NCBI GenBank assembly: GCA_949285785.1
Contig: CASEAG010000028.1
Span: forward strand, 101,161-165,160
DNA: 64,000 nt
Source of the DNA: an uncultured Spirochaetales bacterium
Lineage (GTDB): Bacteria; Spirochaetota; Spirochaetia; Sphaerochaetales; Sphaerochaetaceae
Direction of reading: 5' to 3'
The position numbers were made by a program, and so were the translations under genes. The notes under the pieces are model-generated. The model was not told the DNA's origin, did not search any database, and saw only the letters and a program-made list of their open reading frames with translations. This document shows positions 1 through 8,228 of the stretch, in pieces. How positions within the stretch are numbered: position 1 is the first letter of the stretch; each line of letters begins with the position of its first letter.

Positions 1-599
1 GGACAGCCCTCCTGGAAGAAATGGCCACTCCGGCCCCCGTACATCCTGTCGGGATAGGTCTCTCCCGACAGTCCATCCCACTCGTAGGAGTCGATTCTGA
101 ACGGAAGAGCGAAGCGCATCCCGCATACCGGCAGCTCCGGAAGACCCGGAACCCCTTCATAGGAGTAGTCCACCCTCACCCCGTCCTGACCTTCGGCAAG
201 GGAATACGTCACCTCGACGCCGGCCTTCGGCTCGGTGCATGTAGCATACTTGAACGTAATCGACATGGCACATGCATGGCGAAGCGGGGAATCCAGCAGC
301 GCATTATTCGAGGGAGCGGTCAGATCCTGACAAGCAAGCCGTGTCCCGTCTATCGTCGCCTCGAACGACACGACATCGCTGAACAGGTCCGCACCCATCC
401 ACATCGCGGAGCGCTTCGAGAATCCGTTTCCACGGTCGTTGTCGGTCGTGGCGCGCCAGAAGGAGAGATACGGAACACGGTACAGATACTCCCGGCCCTC
501 CTTCTCCAGGCTGTCAAGTCCGCCCTTGTCATAGGCGAAGATGTAATGCGTGCCGTCGTGGGCCACACCTAGAGATACATCACCAAAGACGATTTCCAT
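1..599 (-). CDS. lacM: Beta-galactosidase small subunit LacM (3' part beyond window)
   Basis: Small chain of a two-gene beta-galactosidase. It supplies the C-terminal beta-sandwich domain that in one-chain LacZ completes the lactose site. About 199 residues are visible before the window edge. They begin MEIVFGDVSLGV and continue through YLYRVPYLSFWRATTDNDRG, the hallmark of the LacM/domain-5 start. The start ATG at 597-599 lies inside the end of lacL in another frame, so the two genes overlap by 20 bases. A GGAGG sits six bases before this ATG, which supports separate translation rather than a frameshifted single lacZ. The length cannot be judged because the gene runs off the window. This organisation is familiar from lactobacilli and leuconostocs, so exchange with Firmicutes is possible but not shown. 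Confidence 0.9.
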   Translation of the reverse strand, partial: MEIVFGDVSLGVAHDGTHYIFAYDKGGLDSLEKEGREYLYRVPYLSFWRATTDNDRGNGFSKRSAMWMGADLFSDVVSFEATIDGTRLACQDLTAPSNNALLDSPLRHACAMSITFKYATCTEPKAGVEVTYSLAEGQDGVRVDYSYEGVPGLPELPVCGMRFALPFRIDSYEWDGLSGETYPDRMYGGRSGHFFQEGC

Positions 600-2427
600 A
601 CACGGCCTCCACTTCCTGGAATCCAGGCTTCATGTTGCGCTCGGCGTCGACTATGCCGTTGCAGCTGAACTCGTAGTCGCTGCGCTTCTCTGCGAAATCG
701 CCACCATAGGCGAGATAGCGCTCACCAGTGGCCTCGTCGGTCCTGTAGAGGGCCTGGTCGATGAAGTCCCAGATATATCCGCCGACGTAGCCCAGGTACT
801 CGTCGAACAGGTCGTCGTACTCCTTGAGGCCACCCAGGCTGTTTCCCATCGAGTGCATGTATTCGCAAAGCAGGAACGGCTTGCTCCCATCCTTCTCCAA
901 GTACTTGCGCACACGCTGTGGGGGAGCATACATCTGGCTCTCCACATCGCTGACCGAGCTTTTCATCTCCGGTCTGTGGAACACGCCCTCGTAATGCACG
1001 AGACGGCCGTCGTCGACGCACTTGTAATAGTCGTTCATCGCCTGGATGCACTCTCCGCACCAGCTCTCGTTGCCCAGAGACCAGAAGATGATGGACGTAT
1101 GGTTCTTCAACAGCTCGAAGTTCGAGACGCAGCGGTCCAAGACGAGGTCCTTCCACTCGGGTCTGTCGCCGGGCACGTTCCAGCTCGGCTCCACAGCACT
1201 GTTCTTCTGCCATGAGCCATGGCTCTCCATGTTCGTCTCCGCCATGACGTAGATGCCTGCCTCGTCGCACATGGAATACCACTCCACCCTGTCCGGATAG
1301 TGGCAGGTGCGAACGCTGTTGCATCTTGCCTGCCGTATGAGGTCGATGTCCCTATGCATGTCGTCGAGGGTTATCGAACGCCCGCCTGATGGAGACCATT
1401 CATGTCTGTTCACCCCGCAGATGACAAGCCGGTGGTAGTTGTACATCACCATCCCGTTCTCGACCTCTATATGGTTGAAGCCGATCCTGTAGGGGATGTA
1501 TTCGACCACATCGCCGGCGGCGTCGTATACGGTGATCGAGAAGTCGTACAGCTTCGGGGCCCTGTAATGGTACTGTCCCACGAATGGTATGGAGAAGACT
1601 TCGCTCTGCCAGGAGGTGACGGAGGCATCGAGATCCAACGACCCCGATACAAGGTCCCCGAGCCGGTATTCGAGTCTTCCCCTGAATGACGGGTCGCCAT
1701 ATGAGAGCCTGAGTCTCAGCGAGAACGTACCCGACTCGTCCCTCATCAGGTCGGTCTTCGCCCACATGTCGTCCACATGGCAGGAAGGGATGCTGTACAG
1801 GTAGACGGGGCGGAAGATGCCCGAGAAGCGGAAGAAGTCCTGGTCCTCGATCCAGCTGGCCTTGCTCCTCTTGTAGACCTCGACGCAGAGCCTGTTGCCA
1901 CGTTCACGAACCAGGTCGGTGATCTCGAACTCGCTGGGGGTGAAGCTGTCCTCGGCATAGCCGACGAACCGTCCGTTGAGATAGACGTACATCGCGCACT
2001 CGACGCCGTCGAAGCGCAGGATGATGCGCTGCCCCGCCATCCTTGCAGGCAGGTCGAAGCGCCTGATGTACTGGCTGACCGGGTTGTCGTGCGGCACCAT
2101 CGGCGGGCGGAGCATCTCCCTCCCCTCCCAAGGGTACATCGTGTTTATGTACTGCACCTGTCCATGTCCCTGGAGCTCGACATGGCCCGGCACCTGGATC
2201 TTCCCGATCCTCCTGCTTCGGAAGCCCGGGAGGTGGAAGTCCTTCTCCCTCTCCTCCGGCGTCGCCGACCAGATGAAGTCCCACTGCCCGTCGAGACTGT
2301 GGAAGAAGGATGAGCGGCCGCGCTCCGCCTCCTTCCTGTCACGATAGTGCACATGGTCGCTGTGAGCATCACGCCTGTTCACCCTGAAGACAGCAGGGTC
2401 TGATAGCCAGCCAAGATCCGGATTCAT
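580..2427 (-). CDS. lacL: Beta-galactosidase large subunit LacL (GH2)
   Basis: Hydrolyses beta-galactosides such as lactose; cytoplasmic, with no signal peptide. The 615 residues match the usual LacL length (about 620) and stop where one-chain LacZ (about 1000) would continue. Visible in order are the GH2 sugar-binding domain with HVELQGHGQ and YVNGRFVGY-like blocks, the immunoglobulin-like domain, and the TIM barrel with GVNRHEWSP near residue 350. The acid/base Glu454 lies in WSLGNESW and the nucleophile Glu522 in LLCEYMHSMGN. A GGAGT lies just upstream of the ATG. It is co-transcribed with lacM. No transporter gene is adjacent within the window. Confidence is high for the family and subunit type. 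Confidence 0.95.
   Translation of the reverse strand: MNPDLGWLSDPAVFRVNRRDAHSDHVHYRDRKEAERGRSSFFHSLDGQWDFIWSATPEEREKDFHLPGFRSRRIGKIQVPGHVELQGHGQVQYINTMYPWEGREMLRPPMVPHDNPVSQYIRRFDLPARMAGQRIILRFDGVECAMYVYLNGRFVGYAEDSFTPSEFEITDLVRERGNRLCVEVYKRSKASWIEDQDFFRFSGIFRPVYLYSIPSCHVDDMWAKTDLMRDESGTFSLRLRLSYGDPSFRGRLEYRLGDLVSGSLDLDASVTSWQSEVFSIPFVGQYHYRAPKLYDFSITVYDAAGDVVEYIPYRIGFNHIEVENGMVMYNYHRLVICGVNRHEWSPSGGRSITLDDMHRDIDLIRQARCNSVRTCHYPDRVEWYSMCDEAGIYVMAETNMESHGSWQKNSAVEPSWNVPGDRPEWKDLVLDRCVSNFELLKNHTSIIFWSLGNESWCGECIQAMNDYYKCVDDGRLVHYEGVFHRPEMKSSVSDVESQMYAPPQRVRKYLEKDGSKPFLLCEYMHSMGNSLGGLKEYDDLFDEYLGYVGGYIWDFIDQALYRTDEATGERYLAYGGDFAEKRSDYEFSCNGIVDAERNMKPGFQEVEAVYGNRLW
606..610 (-). promoter_or_regulatory. 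Ribosome binding site of lacM inside lacL
   Basis: GGAGG on the minus strand, six bases before the lacM ATG and inside the last codons of lacL (GTG GAG GCC). It decides that lacM is a separately initiated, probably translationally coupled gene, not the result of a sequencing frameshift. Confidence 0.75.
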
Positions 2428-2553
2428 CGAAAGACTCCTTACGGATTCGATGATACAGGCTGAAACCAGACGAATTCAAGAACGGGAGACACTGGAAGGC
2501 ATGTTCACATTCATCCCGTTTGCGGATATCCTCTGCATGAGGCGGATGGACGG

Positions 2554-2829
2554 ATGAGCTGCGGAGTCTACAGGATATACAATCTCAAGACGGATATGAC
2601 CTATCTCGGCGTGAGCGACGACGTGGAGAACGTCGCAGCGAAGGAGCGCTTCAGCCTGGACCTGGGCATGCATCCGTGCCCAAGTCTACAGGAAGACTAC
2701 ACGAAGACCGGATTGGAGCTTTTCGTCATCGAGGTCATGGCGACATGTCCCCAGGATGAACTGGAGACATGCCGTGACGAGGTCCGCATGCGGCTCGAGT
2801 CTACCGGTTGCCGCTTCTATCCTCTCTGA
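2554..2829 (+). CDS. Small GIY-YIG-like domain protein
   Basis: 91 residues forming little more than one domain. [18 protein letters not shown] near the N-terminus resembles the GIY...YIG pair of this nuclease fold. The following stretch [20 protein letters not shown] resembles the 'L..AW.KYG...F.FEIL' segment with its glutamate. The family includes homing endonucleases, UvrC and small YhbQ/Slx1-like proteins; what this one does cannot be read from sequence. It lies between divergent lacL and convergent udp, overlapping the udp 3' end by 29 bases. A short GAGGCGG-like tract precedes the ATG. A reverse-strand reading frame here (2476-2673) has no recognisable content. Confidence 0.6.
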   Translation: MSCGVYRIYNLKTDMTYLGVSDDVENVAAKERFSLDLGMHPCPSLQEDYTKTGLELFVIEVMATCPQDELETCRDEVRMRLESTGCRFYPL

Positions 2830-3586
2830 TCAGTTCTCTCAGGCCTTCTATCGCGACCTTTATCGCAGGAGTCGTGTCATGGAGCTTCGGATTGTCCATG
2901 CCCAGCTTCTCCCTTTCCTGGTTGCCTACGACGAAGAAGGCGCTTCCCGCCCTTGCCCCCAGACGCGCGGCCACGGTGAACAGCGCGGCGCTCTCCATCT
3001 CGCTCGCCAGCACGCCCAGTCTCTTCCAGGCCTCCCACTTGTTCAAAAGTTCGTAGCTGACGGGCATCTCGTCGGGATCGTGCTGTCCATAGAAGCTGTC
3101 CTTGCACTGGACTACACCCATGTGGTAGCGCATGCCGAGCTTCATGGCACCCTGCTTCAATGCCATCGCGACATCGAACGAGGCGACTGCAGGGAACTCG
3201 ATCGGAGCATACTCGCGGCTGGTCCCCTCCATTCTCACGGCACCCGTCGCAATCACGACATCCCCGCCGATGACAGGCAGGGCGATGCCGCCGCAGGTTC
3301 CCATCCTGATGAAGGTGTCGCTCCCGCATTTGAACAGCTCCTCCATGGCAATGGAGGCGCTCGGCCCGCCGATGCCGGTGCTGGTGACGCTGACCATCTC
3401 GCCATCCAGATGACCTGTGTATGTGACGAACTCCCTGGAGTCGGCCACAGGATGTGCATCATCGAGGTACTGTGCAATCAATGGCACACGCTTGGGATCG
3501 CCCGGCAGGATCACATAGCGCCCGACATCCCCCTTCTTCGTGTGCAGATGGTACTGGATCCCCGTACCGTTCATGTAATCAGACAT
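2801..3586 (-). CDS. udp: Uridine phosphorylase
   Basis: Cleaves uridine with phosphate to uracil and ribose-1-phosphate (pyrimidine nucleoside salvage, cytoplasm). The 261 residues carry the nucleoside phosphorylase I fold. GDPKRV near residue 30 is the phosphate-binding loop, IRMGTCGG near 95 lines the phosphate/ribose site, and [12 protein letters not shown] near 195 holds the ribose-binding Glu. A GAGGAG precedes the ATG at good spacing, and a TATCCT -10-like box lies further upstream. It is a single gene, convergent with the GIY-YIG gene and divergent from the lysine exporter pair. The uracil it releases could feed the uracil phosphoribosyltransferase-like gene at 27.6 kb. Purine nucleoside phosphorylase is less likely from the motif spacing. 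Confidence 0.85.
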   Translation of the reverse strand: MSDYMNGTGIQYHLHTKKGDVGRYVILPGDPKRVPLIAQYLDDAHPVADSREFVTYTGHLDGEMVSVTSTGIGGPSASIAMEELFKCGSDTFIRMGTCGGIALPVIGGDVVIATGAVRMEGTSREYAPIEFPAVASFDVAMALKQGAMKLGMRYHMGVVQCKDSFYGQHDPDEMPVSYELLNKWEAWKRLGVLASEMESAALFTVAARLGARAGSAFFVVGNQEREKLGMDNPKLHDTTPAIKVAIEGLRELIREDRSGNR

Positions 3587-3658
3587 ATGTCATCTCCTCA
3601 TGGAAAACCATAGGATAACACATCGTGTCGACTTGTGGAAAACATTCGTCGAAATCCT

Positions 3659-3664
3659 TATAAT
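3659..3664 (+). promoter_or_regulatory. Consensus -10 box (TATAAT) before the lysine exporter genes
   Basis: A perfect TATAAT stands 25 bases before the ATG chosen for the first exporter gene. No clear -35 was found at standard spacing; a TTGTGG lies about 20 bases upstream. It supports the ATG at 3690 over the ATG at 3600, which would fall before the promoter. Confidence 0.4.
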
Positions 3665-3689
3665 CCCACTTCGTTCAAGGATTCTGAAT

Positions 3690-3983
3690 ATGCTCTACAT
3701 AATCTGCATGGTCACCGGACTGCTGCTCTCGCGCGCCCTCCGGCTCGAACGCATCGCTCGTCCCATAGGCTGGGGCCAGACTGCGGTGACGCTCATACTC
3801 ATAGCCTGCATGGGCTACAGGCTTGGCAGCAGGCCGGACTTCATCCACGAGCTGTCCTCGATGGGACTGATGAGTCTGCTGTACTGCATCGTCCCCTCGG
3901 TCTTCTCGATAGCGCTGGTGTATGTCGTCACGAGATTCCTTCTCAAGGAGAAGAAGAACGGGAGGAACCGCGACTCATGGTGA
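3690..3983 (+). CDS. LysO-type lysine exporter, N-terminal half
   Basis: 97 residues with three hydrophobic segments (LYIICMVTGLLLS, GQTAVTLILIACMGYRLG, LLYCIVPSVFSIALVYVVT) ending in a basic tail. This is the pattern of the N-terminal part of LysO (Lys_export, DUF340), the inner-membrane lysine exporter that is one chain of about 300 residues in E. coli. The ATG follows AAGGA by eight bases; the upstream in-frame ATG at 3600 is too close to the divergent udp start. Its stop overlaps the start of the next gene by seven bases, so the halves are probably made together and assemble. Confidence 0.7.
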   Translation: MLYIICMVTGLLLSRALRLERIARPIGWGQTAVTLILIACMGYRLGSRPDFIHELSSMGLMSLLYCIVPSVFSIALVYVVTRFLLKEKKNGRNRDSW

Positions 3984-4576
3984 TACTCGCTCTAATCGCC
4001 CTCCTGATCGGCACTCTTGCCGGCATGCTTGCGCCACAGAGCGACATGCTGGCCGTCCTGACCGATGCCACCGACATATATCTCGTCGTCCTCATGGTCC
4101 TCGTCGGAATCACGATCGGCTTCAACGAAGGTATCGTCGAGAAGCTGAAGAGGCATACGCTGCACATCATAGTGGTTCCGACCTGCATCATAGTCGCGAC
4201 CATACTCGGCGGCGTCGCCTGCTCCTTCATCTCGGGCTACCCCATGAACATCTCCACGGCGATTGCGGCCGGTCTGGGCTGGTACAGCCTGTCCGGCGTC
4301 ACGATGACGAACCTGGTAGGAGCACAGATCGGCACGATAACGTTCATGAGCTCGCTGATGAGGGAGATCTTCAGCTTCATGACGATTCCATTCATAAGCC
4401 GGTATCTGAACTACTCGAGTGCAATCGCACCGGCCGCGGCGACAAGCGAGGACACGACGCTGGGCATGATGATAAAGTACACGGATGCGGAGCACGTGGT
4501 CGTCAGTCTTCTCAACGGGACGATAATCTCCGCAGCGGTGCCATTCCTCATCCCGCTGTGCCTGGCGGTGTTCTGA
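3977..4576 (+). CDS. lysO: LysO-type lysine exporter, C-terminal (Lys_export) half
   Basis: 199 residues, almost entirely membrane-embedded. It carries the core Lys_export/DUF340 signatures: GITIGFNEG near 50, GLGWYSLSGV near 110, SLMREIFSF near 135 and a conserved ASEDTTLG-like ATSEDTTLG near 160. It is expected to export lysine or its toxic analogues across the inner membrane. The start ATG at 3977 is preceded by GGAGGA at 3961 and overlaps the end of the N-terminal partner. Together the two proteins equal one full-length LysO. Split LysO pairs are known in other anaerobes, so this is a natural arrangement rather than a broken gene. Confidence 0.8.
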   Translation: MVILALIALLIGTLAGMLAPQSDMLAVLTDATDIYLVVLMVLVGITIGFNEGIVEKLKRHTLHIIVVPTCIIVATILGGVACSFISGYPMNISTAIAAGLGWYSLSGVTMTNLVGAQIGTITFMSSLMREIFSFMTIPFISRYLNYSSAIAPAAATSEDTTLGMMIKYTDAEHVVVSLLNGTIISAAVPFLIPLCLAVF

Positions 4577-4615
4577 TCAGACTTTTAGCAGGAAACCAAT
4601 CTTTGGCGGATACGC

Positions 4616-4660
4616 TGAAACCGGTTTCAGTGAAACTCGATTCAGTGAAACCGGATTCAG
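4616..4660. repeat. Three tandem 15-bp palindromic repeats
   Basis: Three consecutive 15-base units, TGAAACCGGTTTCAG, TGAAACTCGATTCAG and TGAAACCGGATTCAG. Each is a near-palindrome and the first contains a perfect 16-base palindrome (4615-4630). They lie in the 140-base gap between the convergent 3' ends of the lysine exporter and the esterase, which otherwise holds nothing recognisable. The unit resembles a LacI-family operator, but no promoter is adjacent. There is no T-run, so it is not a standard terminator. Confidence 0.8.
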
Positions 4661-4716
4661 CCAAATGCATTACACCGCATGAAACGGCAGTGAACCTATC
4701 GGGAACCGGCCCCGGA

Positions 4717-5505
4717 TCACAAGAAGACTCTGTTGTTGAAATCCAGATGTATGCCTAACCACTTCCTGGCAAGGGGAAACCACTGCGAGGCGGATTCATA
4801 AGGCATTCCGCTGGCATCGTCGCCCAATGCCATGCCATGCAGTCCATGTTGAAACGCATGGTATTCACACGGTATGCCTGCATCGACCAGCGACGTGTAG
4901 AACATCAGCGAATTATGGATATCGACTGCATCATCATCCTGTGTATGCCATATGAATACGGGAGGACACCCATCCTCAACCTGGTTTTCAAGCGAAAAGT
5001 AACCTACCCGTTTTTCATCGCCATGGCACAGCGCAATCGTGCTTCCCTCATGGCCATATTCCCCCATTGTGGTCACCGGATAGCAGAGCACGGCACAATC
5101 AGGCCGCGAGGCAGCCCCGTAGCGTTTCCAATGACAGCATGAGCAGGCAGCCAGATGCCCTCCGGCTGAAAAGCCCATGACGCCGATTCCGTCTCCTATT
5201 CCAAGCTCATCCTTCATGGCCCTGAGTCTGGATATGGCAAGTGCGAGCTCCTCTTCCGGCTCGCTTTCACGAATCGCATCTCCGACACTGTAATGCAGTG
5301 AGAAGACATTGTAGCCGGATGCATACAGGGCCGCTACCGCCTCATCCTCCTCCACTATCGACAGGAATGCATACCCGCCTCCAGGACAGACCACGATCGA
5401 GGGTCGTACGGAGAATGCCGCAGCCCTGTCCATCGTGTAATCGGGATGAATCATCCCGATCAGCTTCGCACCGGCGTCCCCGATTCCGATTTCCACTTTT
5501 CTCAT
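4717..5505 (-). CDS. Alpha/beta-hydrolase esterase, acetyl-xylan-esterase-like
   Basis: 262 residues of the BD-FAE/esterase-lipase type. The oxyanion loop is VVCPGGGYAFLS near 40 (Cys replaces the usual His of HGGG). The nucleophile elbow is GFSAGGHLA near 118. The acid is probably in WHTQDDDAVD near 190 and the base in HAFQHGLHG near 222. No signal peptide, so it acts on imported oligosaccharides. It is the last gene of the operon with a GH43 glycosidase and sugar importer, which suggests removal of acetyl or feruloyl groups from plant-derived oligosaccharides. The exact ester is not known. Twelve bases separate it from the regulator upstream. Confidence 0.75.
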   Translation of the reverse strand: MRKVEIGIGDAGAKLIGMIHPDYTMDRAAAFSVRPSIVVCPGGGYAFLSIVEEDEAVAALYASGYNVFSLHYSVGDAIRESEPEEELALAISRLRAMKDELGIGDGIGVMGFSAGGHLAACSCCHWKRYGAASRPDCAVLCYPVTTMGEYGHEGSTIALCHGDEKRVGYFSLENQVEDGCPPVFIWHTQDDDAVDIHNSLMFYTSLVDAGIPCEYHAFQHGLHGMALGDDASGMPYESASQWFPLARKWLGIHLDFNNRVFL

Positions 5506-5517
5506 AATATGTTCACC

Positions 5518-6462
5518 TCAGCCAAGAAGATATTCGATTTCCACCTTTATCGCCTGGTCGTAGTTTCCGAAGTCCTTTCCGAACAGGTTCATCCCTCCGG
5601 CATTGTGCCCACCGCTCTCGACACCAAAGGACAGGGAGAAGTAGTAACCCTTTGCAAGATCCAGCGACTCTATCGTATGCGACGAGACCGGGACGCCATC
5701 GGCCAATGTGCCGTTCGCATCAACGACTATCGTCTTCAGTTCGCCGTACTGGGTGTTGCTCGTCGACCACCACTGCGGAGTCCTCAGTCCCCGGAATCCA
5801 CCGTAATCGCCAGCTATCGTGAAGGTGTGCACCTTTTTCCCGTTGAGCTTTATGTAGATGTCTGAAGGCCAGTTGTTGTTATACCCGGGAGCCTCCGAAC
5901 AGATCTCGAAACTCAGGACAAGTTTCGTGACGTCGTTGGTATGGAACAGCCGGTTCGAAATCCGGTATGTAAGCTCTCCGGACGTGAACCAGAGAAGCTG
6001 CGCCTTGTCATGCATCGGATGAAAGAAGACATACGGCTCATCCTCCTGTTCGAAATACCCATCCTGACCTACGATTCCACACGGAGGTACCACATCGACA
6101 TCGCTGTAGGAGCCAATTGGAATCTCCCATGAGACTGTATTCGTCTTCTGGACCTTGCTCTGGGTGAAGAAATCGAACTGGACAGCCTCGACGAATGCCC
6201 CGCAGACCTTGAACGTACCATGCTTTCCCGGCTTCGATGCGACCGAGATCATCCCTGCATCCTTGAGTATGGACACATGCATGCTGATGCTGGAAATCGA
6301 TACGTTGAGCGCGTGTGCAAGCTCGCTGATCGACATGCTCTTGTGCACGAGGAGCCGGAGTATTCCAAGCCTTACCGGAGAAGCAAGGGCATTGGCCACC
6401 TGATATGTCCTGTCGCAGTCCTCAAGATCGCAGAAGATTCTGCCCTTTCCGAAATTGTTCAT
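5518..6462 (-). CDS. ArsR-type winged-helix regulator with large C-terminal domain
   Basis: 314 residues. The first 90 form an ArsR-like winged helix: ANALASPVRLGILRLL, SISELAHALNVSISSISMH (recognition helix) and LKDAGMISV (wing). The remaining 220 residues are beta-rich (for example NNNWPSDIYIKLNGKKVHT and SLSFGVESGGHNAGGMNLFGK) and look like a carbohydrate-binding or jelly-roll sensor. ArsR members with this tail occur in sugar-utilisation loci, and the position inside the importer/glycosidase operon makes sugar sensing the likely role. No ArsR metal-binding cysteine motif is seen in the helix region. The ligand and repressor/activator mode are unknown. Confidence 0.75.
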   Translation of the reverse strand: MNNFGKGRIFCDLEDCDRTYQVANALASPVRLGILRLLVHKSMSISELAHALNVSISSISMHVSILKDAGMISVASKPGKHGTFKVCGAFVEAVQFDFFTQSKVQKTNTVSWEIPIGSYSDVDVVPPCGIVGQDGYFEQEDEPYVFFHPMHDKAQLLWFTSGELTYRISNRLFHTNDVTKLVLSFEICSEAPGYNNNWPSDIYIKLNGKKVHTFTIAGDYGGFRGLRTPQWWSTSNTQYGELKTIVVDANGTLADGVPVSSHTIESLDLAKGYYFSLSFGVESGGHNAGGMNLFGKDFGNYDQAIKVEIEYLLG

Positions 6463-6468
6463 GTTCCG

Positions 6469-7389
6469 TCATGTTATCGAAACGGAGAGTTTCATTCCAT
6501 CGATCTTCATCTCGTCTATGCGGGCGATTCTATGGTCCTGCCCGTCATCGACCTGTCCGGGATCACGCCCGTGGTACACGACATAGCACTTTCCCCCATC
6601 GAATATGACGCTGTTGTGCCCAACACCCTCGGCCTTGTCGCAGCTCTTCATCAGCGGATGATAGCCCGTCGCGTCAGGGTACTTCCTCCAATCAAGCGTC
6701 CTCAAGTCGGCATCCTCCGCTCCCGATGCCACGCTGTATCCTATGAAATACGTCGGATTCTGGTAGCATGCACCAGAATACATCAGGAAATGCACACCTT
6801 CATGATAGAAATAGAATGCACCTTCGATCGTATGCCAGTTCTGCCCCGGTACGAAACGATCTCTCATGAATATCTCTTCGTCGATAGTCGGCACGACCAC
6901 GGGAACGCTATGCCCCTCGGGCGTATATGGATCGAGAAGCCTGTCGCATTCGATGAATGTTCCCGGACGGGGACAGTCGTAGTCGTTGGAGCAATAGAAC
7001 AGATAGAGTCCAGATGAAGTCCTCACCGTATGTGCATCGATGGAGAAAGGCGGAAGAATCTTACGTGAGCCGGTGAACGGCCCTTCGGGAGAGGAGGCCG
7101 AAGCCACCCTCATCGTCTGCATATGATCGCCTTGTGCTCTTGCGTCGATGCTGGAATAATACATGAAGAACTCGTCTCCGATTCTTATCACGCTCGGAGC
7201 CCATACGCACTTCTGTCCACTGTCATCAAGGCATTTGCCCACGTATGTCCACCCATCGAGAAGTCGAGGACTCCTGTAGCAGTATCCTCCCGTGGTATAC
7301 AGGTAATACGTTCCACCATCCTTGAATATGAACGGATCGGCCTGGCTGACTGGCGAATCATCGTTGTCACGTCTCTCATAAAGGATCAT
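6469..7389 (-). CDS. GH43-family glycoside hydrolase
   Basis: 306 residues of a five-bladed beta-propeller glycosidase (beta-xylosidase, arabinofuranosidase or arabinanase type). QADPFIFKDGGTYYL near 15 carries the general-base Asp. CVWAPSVIRIGDEFFMYYS near 60 is the second blade. HTIEGAFYFYHEG near 190 carries the likely acid Glu. No signal peptide, so it cleaves imported oligosaccharides. The start ATG at 7389 follows AGAGG at seven bases. A much longer open frame to 8082 runs antisense-like through the permease gene and is not real. It lies 17 bases after the permease gene and 6 before the regulator. Confidence 0.85.
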   Translation of the reverse strand: MILYERRDNDDSPVSQADPFIFKDGGTYYLYTTGGYCYRSPRLLDGWTYVGKCLDDSGQKCVWAPSVIRIGDEFFMYYSSIDARAQGDHMQTMRVASASSPEGPFTGSRKILPPFSIDAHTVRTSSGLYLFYCSNDYDCPRPGTFIECDRLLDPYTPEGHSVPVVVPTIDEEIFMRDRFVPGQNWHTIEGAFYFYHEGVHFLMYSGACYQNPTYFIGYSVASGAEDADLRTLDWRKYPDATGYHPLMKSCDKAEGVGHNSVIFDGGKCYVVYHGRDPGQVDDGQDHRIARIDEMKIDGMKLSVSIT

Positions 7390-7406
7390 CTGTCCACCTC
7401 TCGAAC

Positions 7407-8228
7407 CTATTTGCTGATACCTTCGATCTGCCCTTTGATGATGTGTTTCTGCATCGCAAGGTAGAATACGATGATTGGAGTTATGCCGATCACGCAGGTG
7501 GCGGCTGCAAGAGGAAGATCCGCGACACCATTGAATGAGTTGAATGCGGACTTGATAACAAGAATCAGCGTATGTTTCCTGTTGTTCTGCAGCATGTACA
7601 TCGGCATTAGATATTCGTTCCAGCATCCTATCGCCGAAATTATCATCTGTGTTATCGTCACGCTTCTGAGCTGCGGGAAGATTATCCTGAAAAACGTCGT
7701 CAGAACCCCCGCCCCATCGATCATTGCGGCCTCGTCCAGGTCTCTGGGAACCGACACCATGAAACTTGAATACAGGAACAGAGCGGATGGAATCGAACAG
7801 GCCGCGCTCAACAGTGCAAGGCCATGAAGCGTGTTGACCAGATTCATCGAAACCATCAGCGAATACGTTCCTACCAGCAATGACACCGGAGGAATCATCA
7901 TCACTGTCAGGTTCACGGTACTGACATAACCAGACAGTCGGCTCCTGGCACGTGACAGTCCATAAGCCGCCATTGACGAGAGCACGATGATGATCATGAC
8001 AGCCATGGCTACGACTGCGATGGAATTGGCGAATCCACGCCAGATTCCACTCTCGGAGAACGCGGTCGAATAATTGTTCCATGCAAACGAGTCAGGTAGT
8101 CTGAGCTTGGAGCCGAGATCCTGTATGGTTCGTATCGACATGTTGAAAAGGACATAGAACGGCATTGCCGTGATTGCGATTATGGCCGCACCTGCAATAT
8201 AGCAGAGCACCTTCGTCCTCGTCTTCAT
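7407..8228 (-). CDS. ABC sugar transporter permease (MalG-like)
   Basis: 273 residues with six predicted membrane segments and the permease EAA loop LDEAAMIDGAGVLTTFFRIIFPQL near 185, which docks on the ATPase. It ends in a hydrophobic helix and a short basic tail, as MalG-type carbohydrate permeases (CUT1) do. It overlaps the preceding permease by one base (TGATG), consistent with coupled translation. No ATP-binding subunit is in this operon; CUT1 importers of this kind often share a genome-wide MsmK-type ATPase. Confidence 0.9.
   Translation of the reverse strand: MKTRTKVLCYIAGAAIIAITAMPFYVLFNMSIRTIQDLGSKLRLPDSFAWNNYSTAFSESGIWRGFANSIAVVAMAVMIIIVLSSMAAYGLSRARSRLSGYVSTVNLTVMMIPPVSLLVGTYSLMVSMNLVNTLHGLALLSAACSIPSALFLYSSFMVSVPRDLDEAAMIDGAGVLTTFFRIIFPQLRSVTITQMIISAIGCWNEYLMPMYMLQNNRKHTLILVIKSAFNSFNGVADLPLAAATCVIGITPIIVFYLAMQKHIIKGQIEGISK

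Noticed and set aside
580..599. Frameshift splitting a single lacZ
   Set aside because: An ATG with GGAGG at six bases sits exactly at the subunit boundary and both chain lengths fit the LacL/LacM family.
4616..4660. CRISPR-like array
   Set aside because: The 15-base units are directly contiguous with no spacers, and no cas genes are present.
6469..8082. 537-residue frame extending the GH43 gene upstream
   Set aside because: The extra part runs through the permease gene in another frame; GH43 homology begins at 7389 after a good ribosome site.
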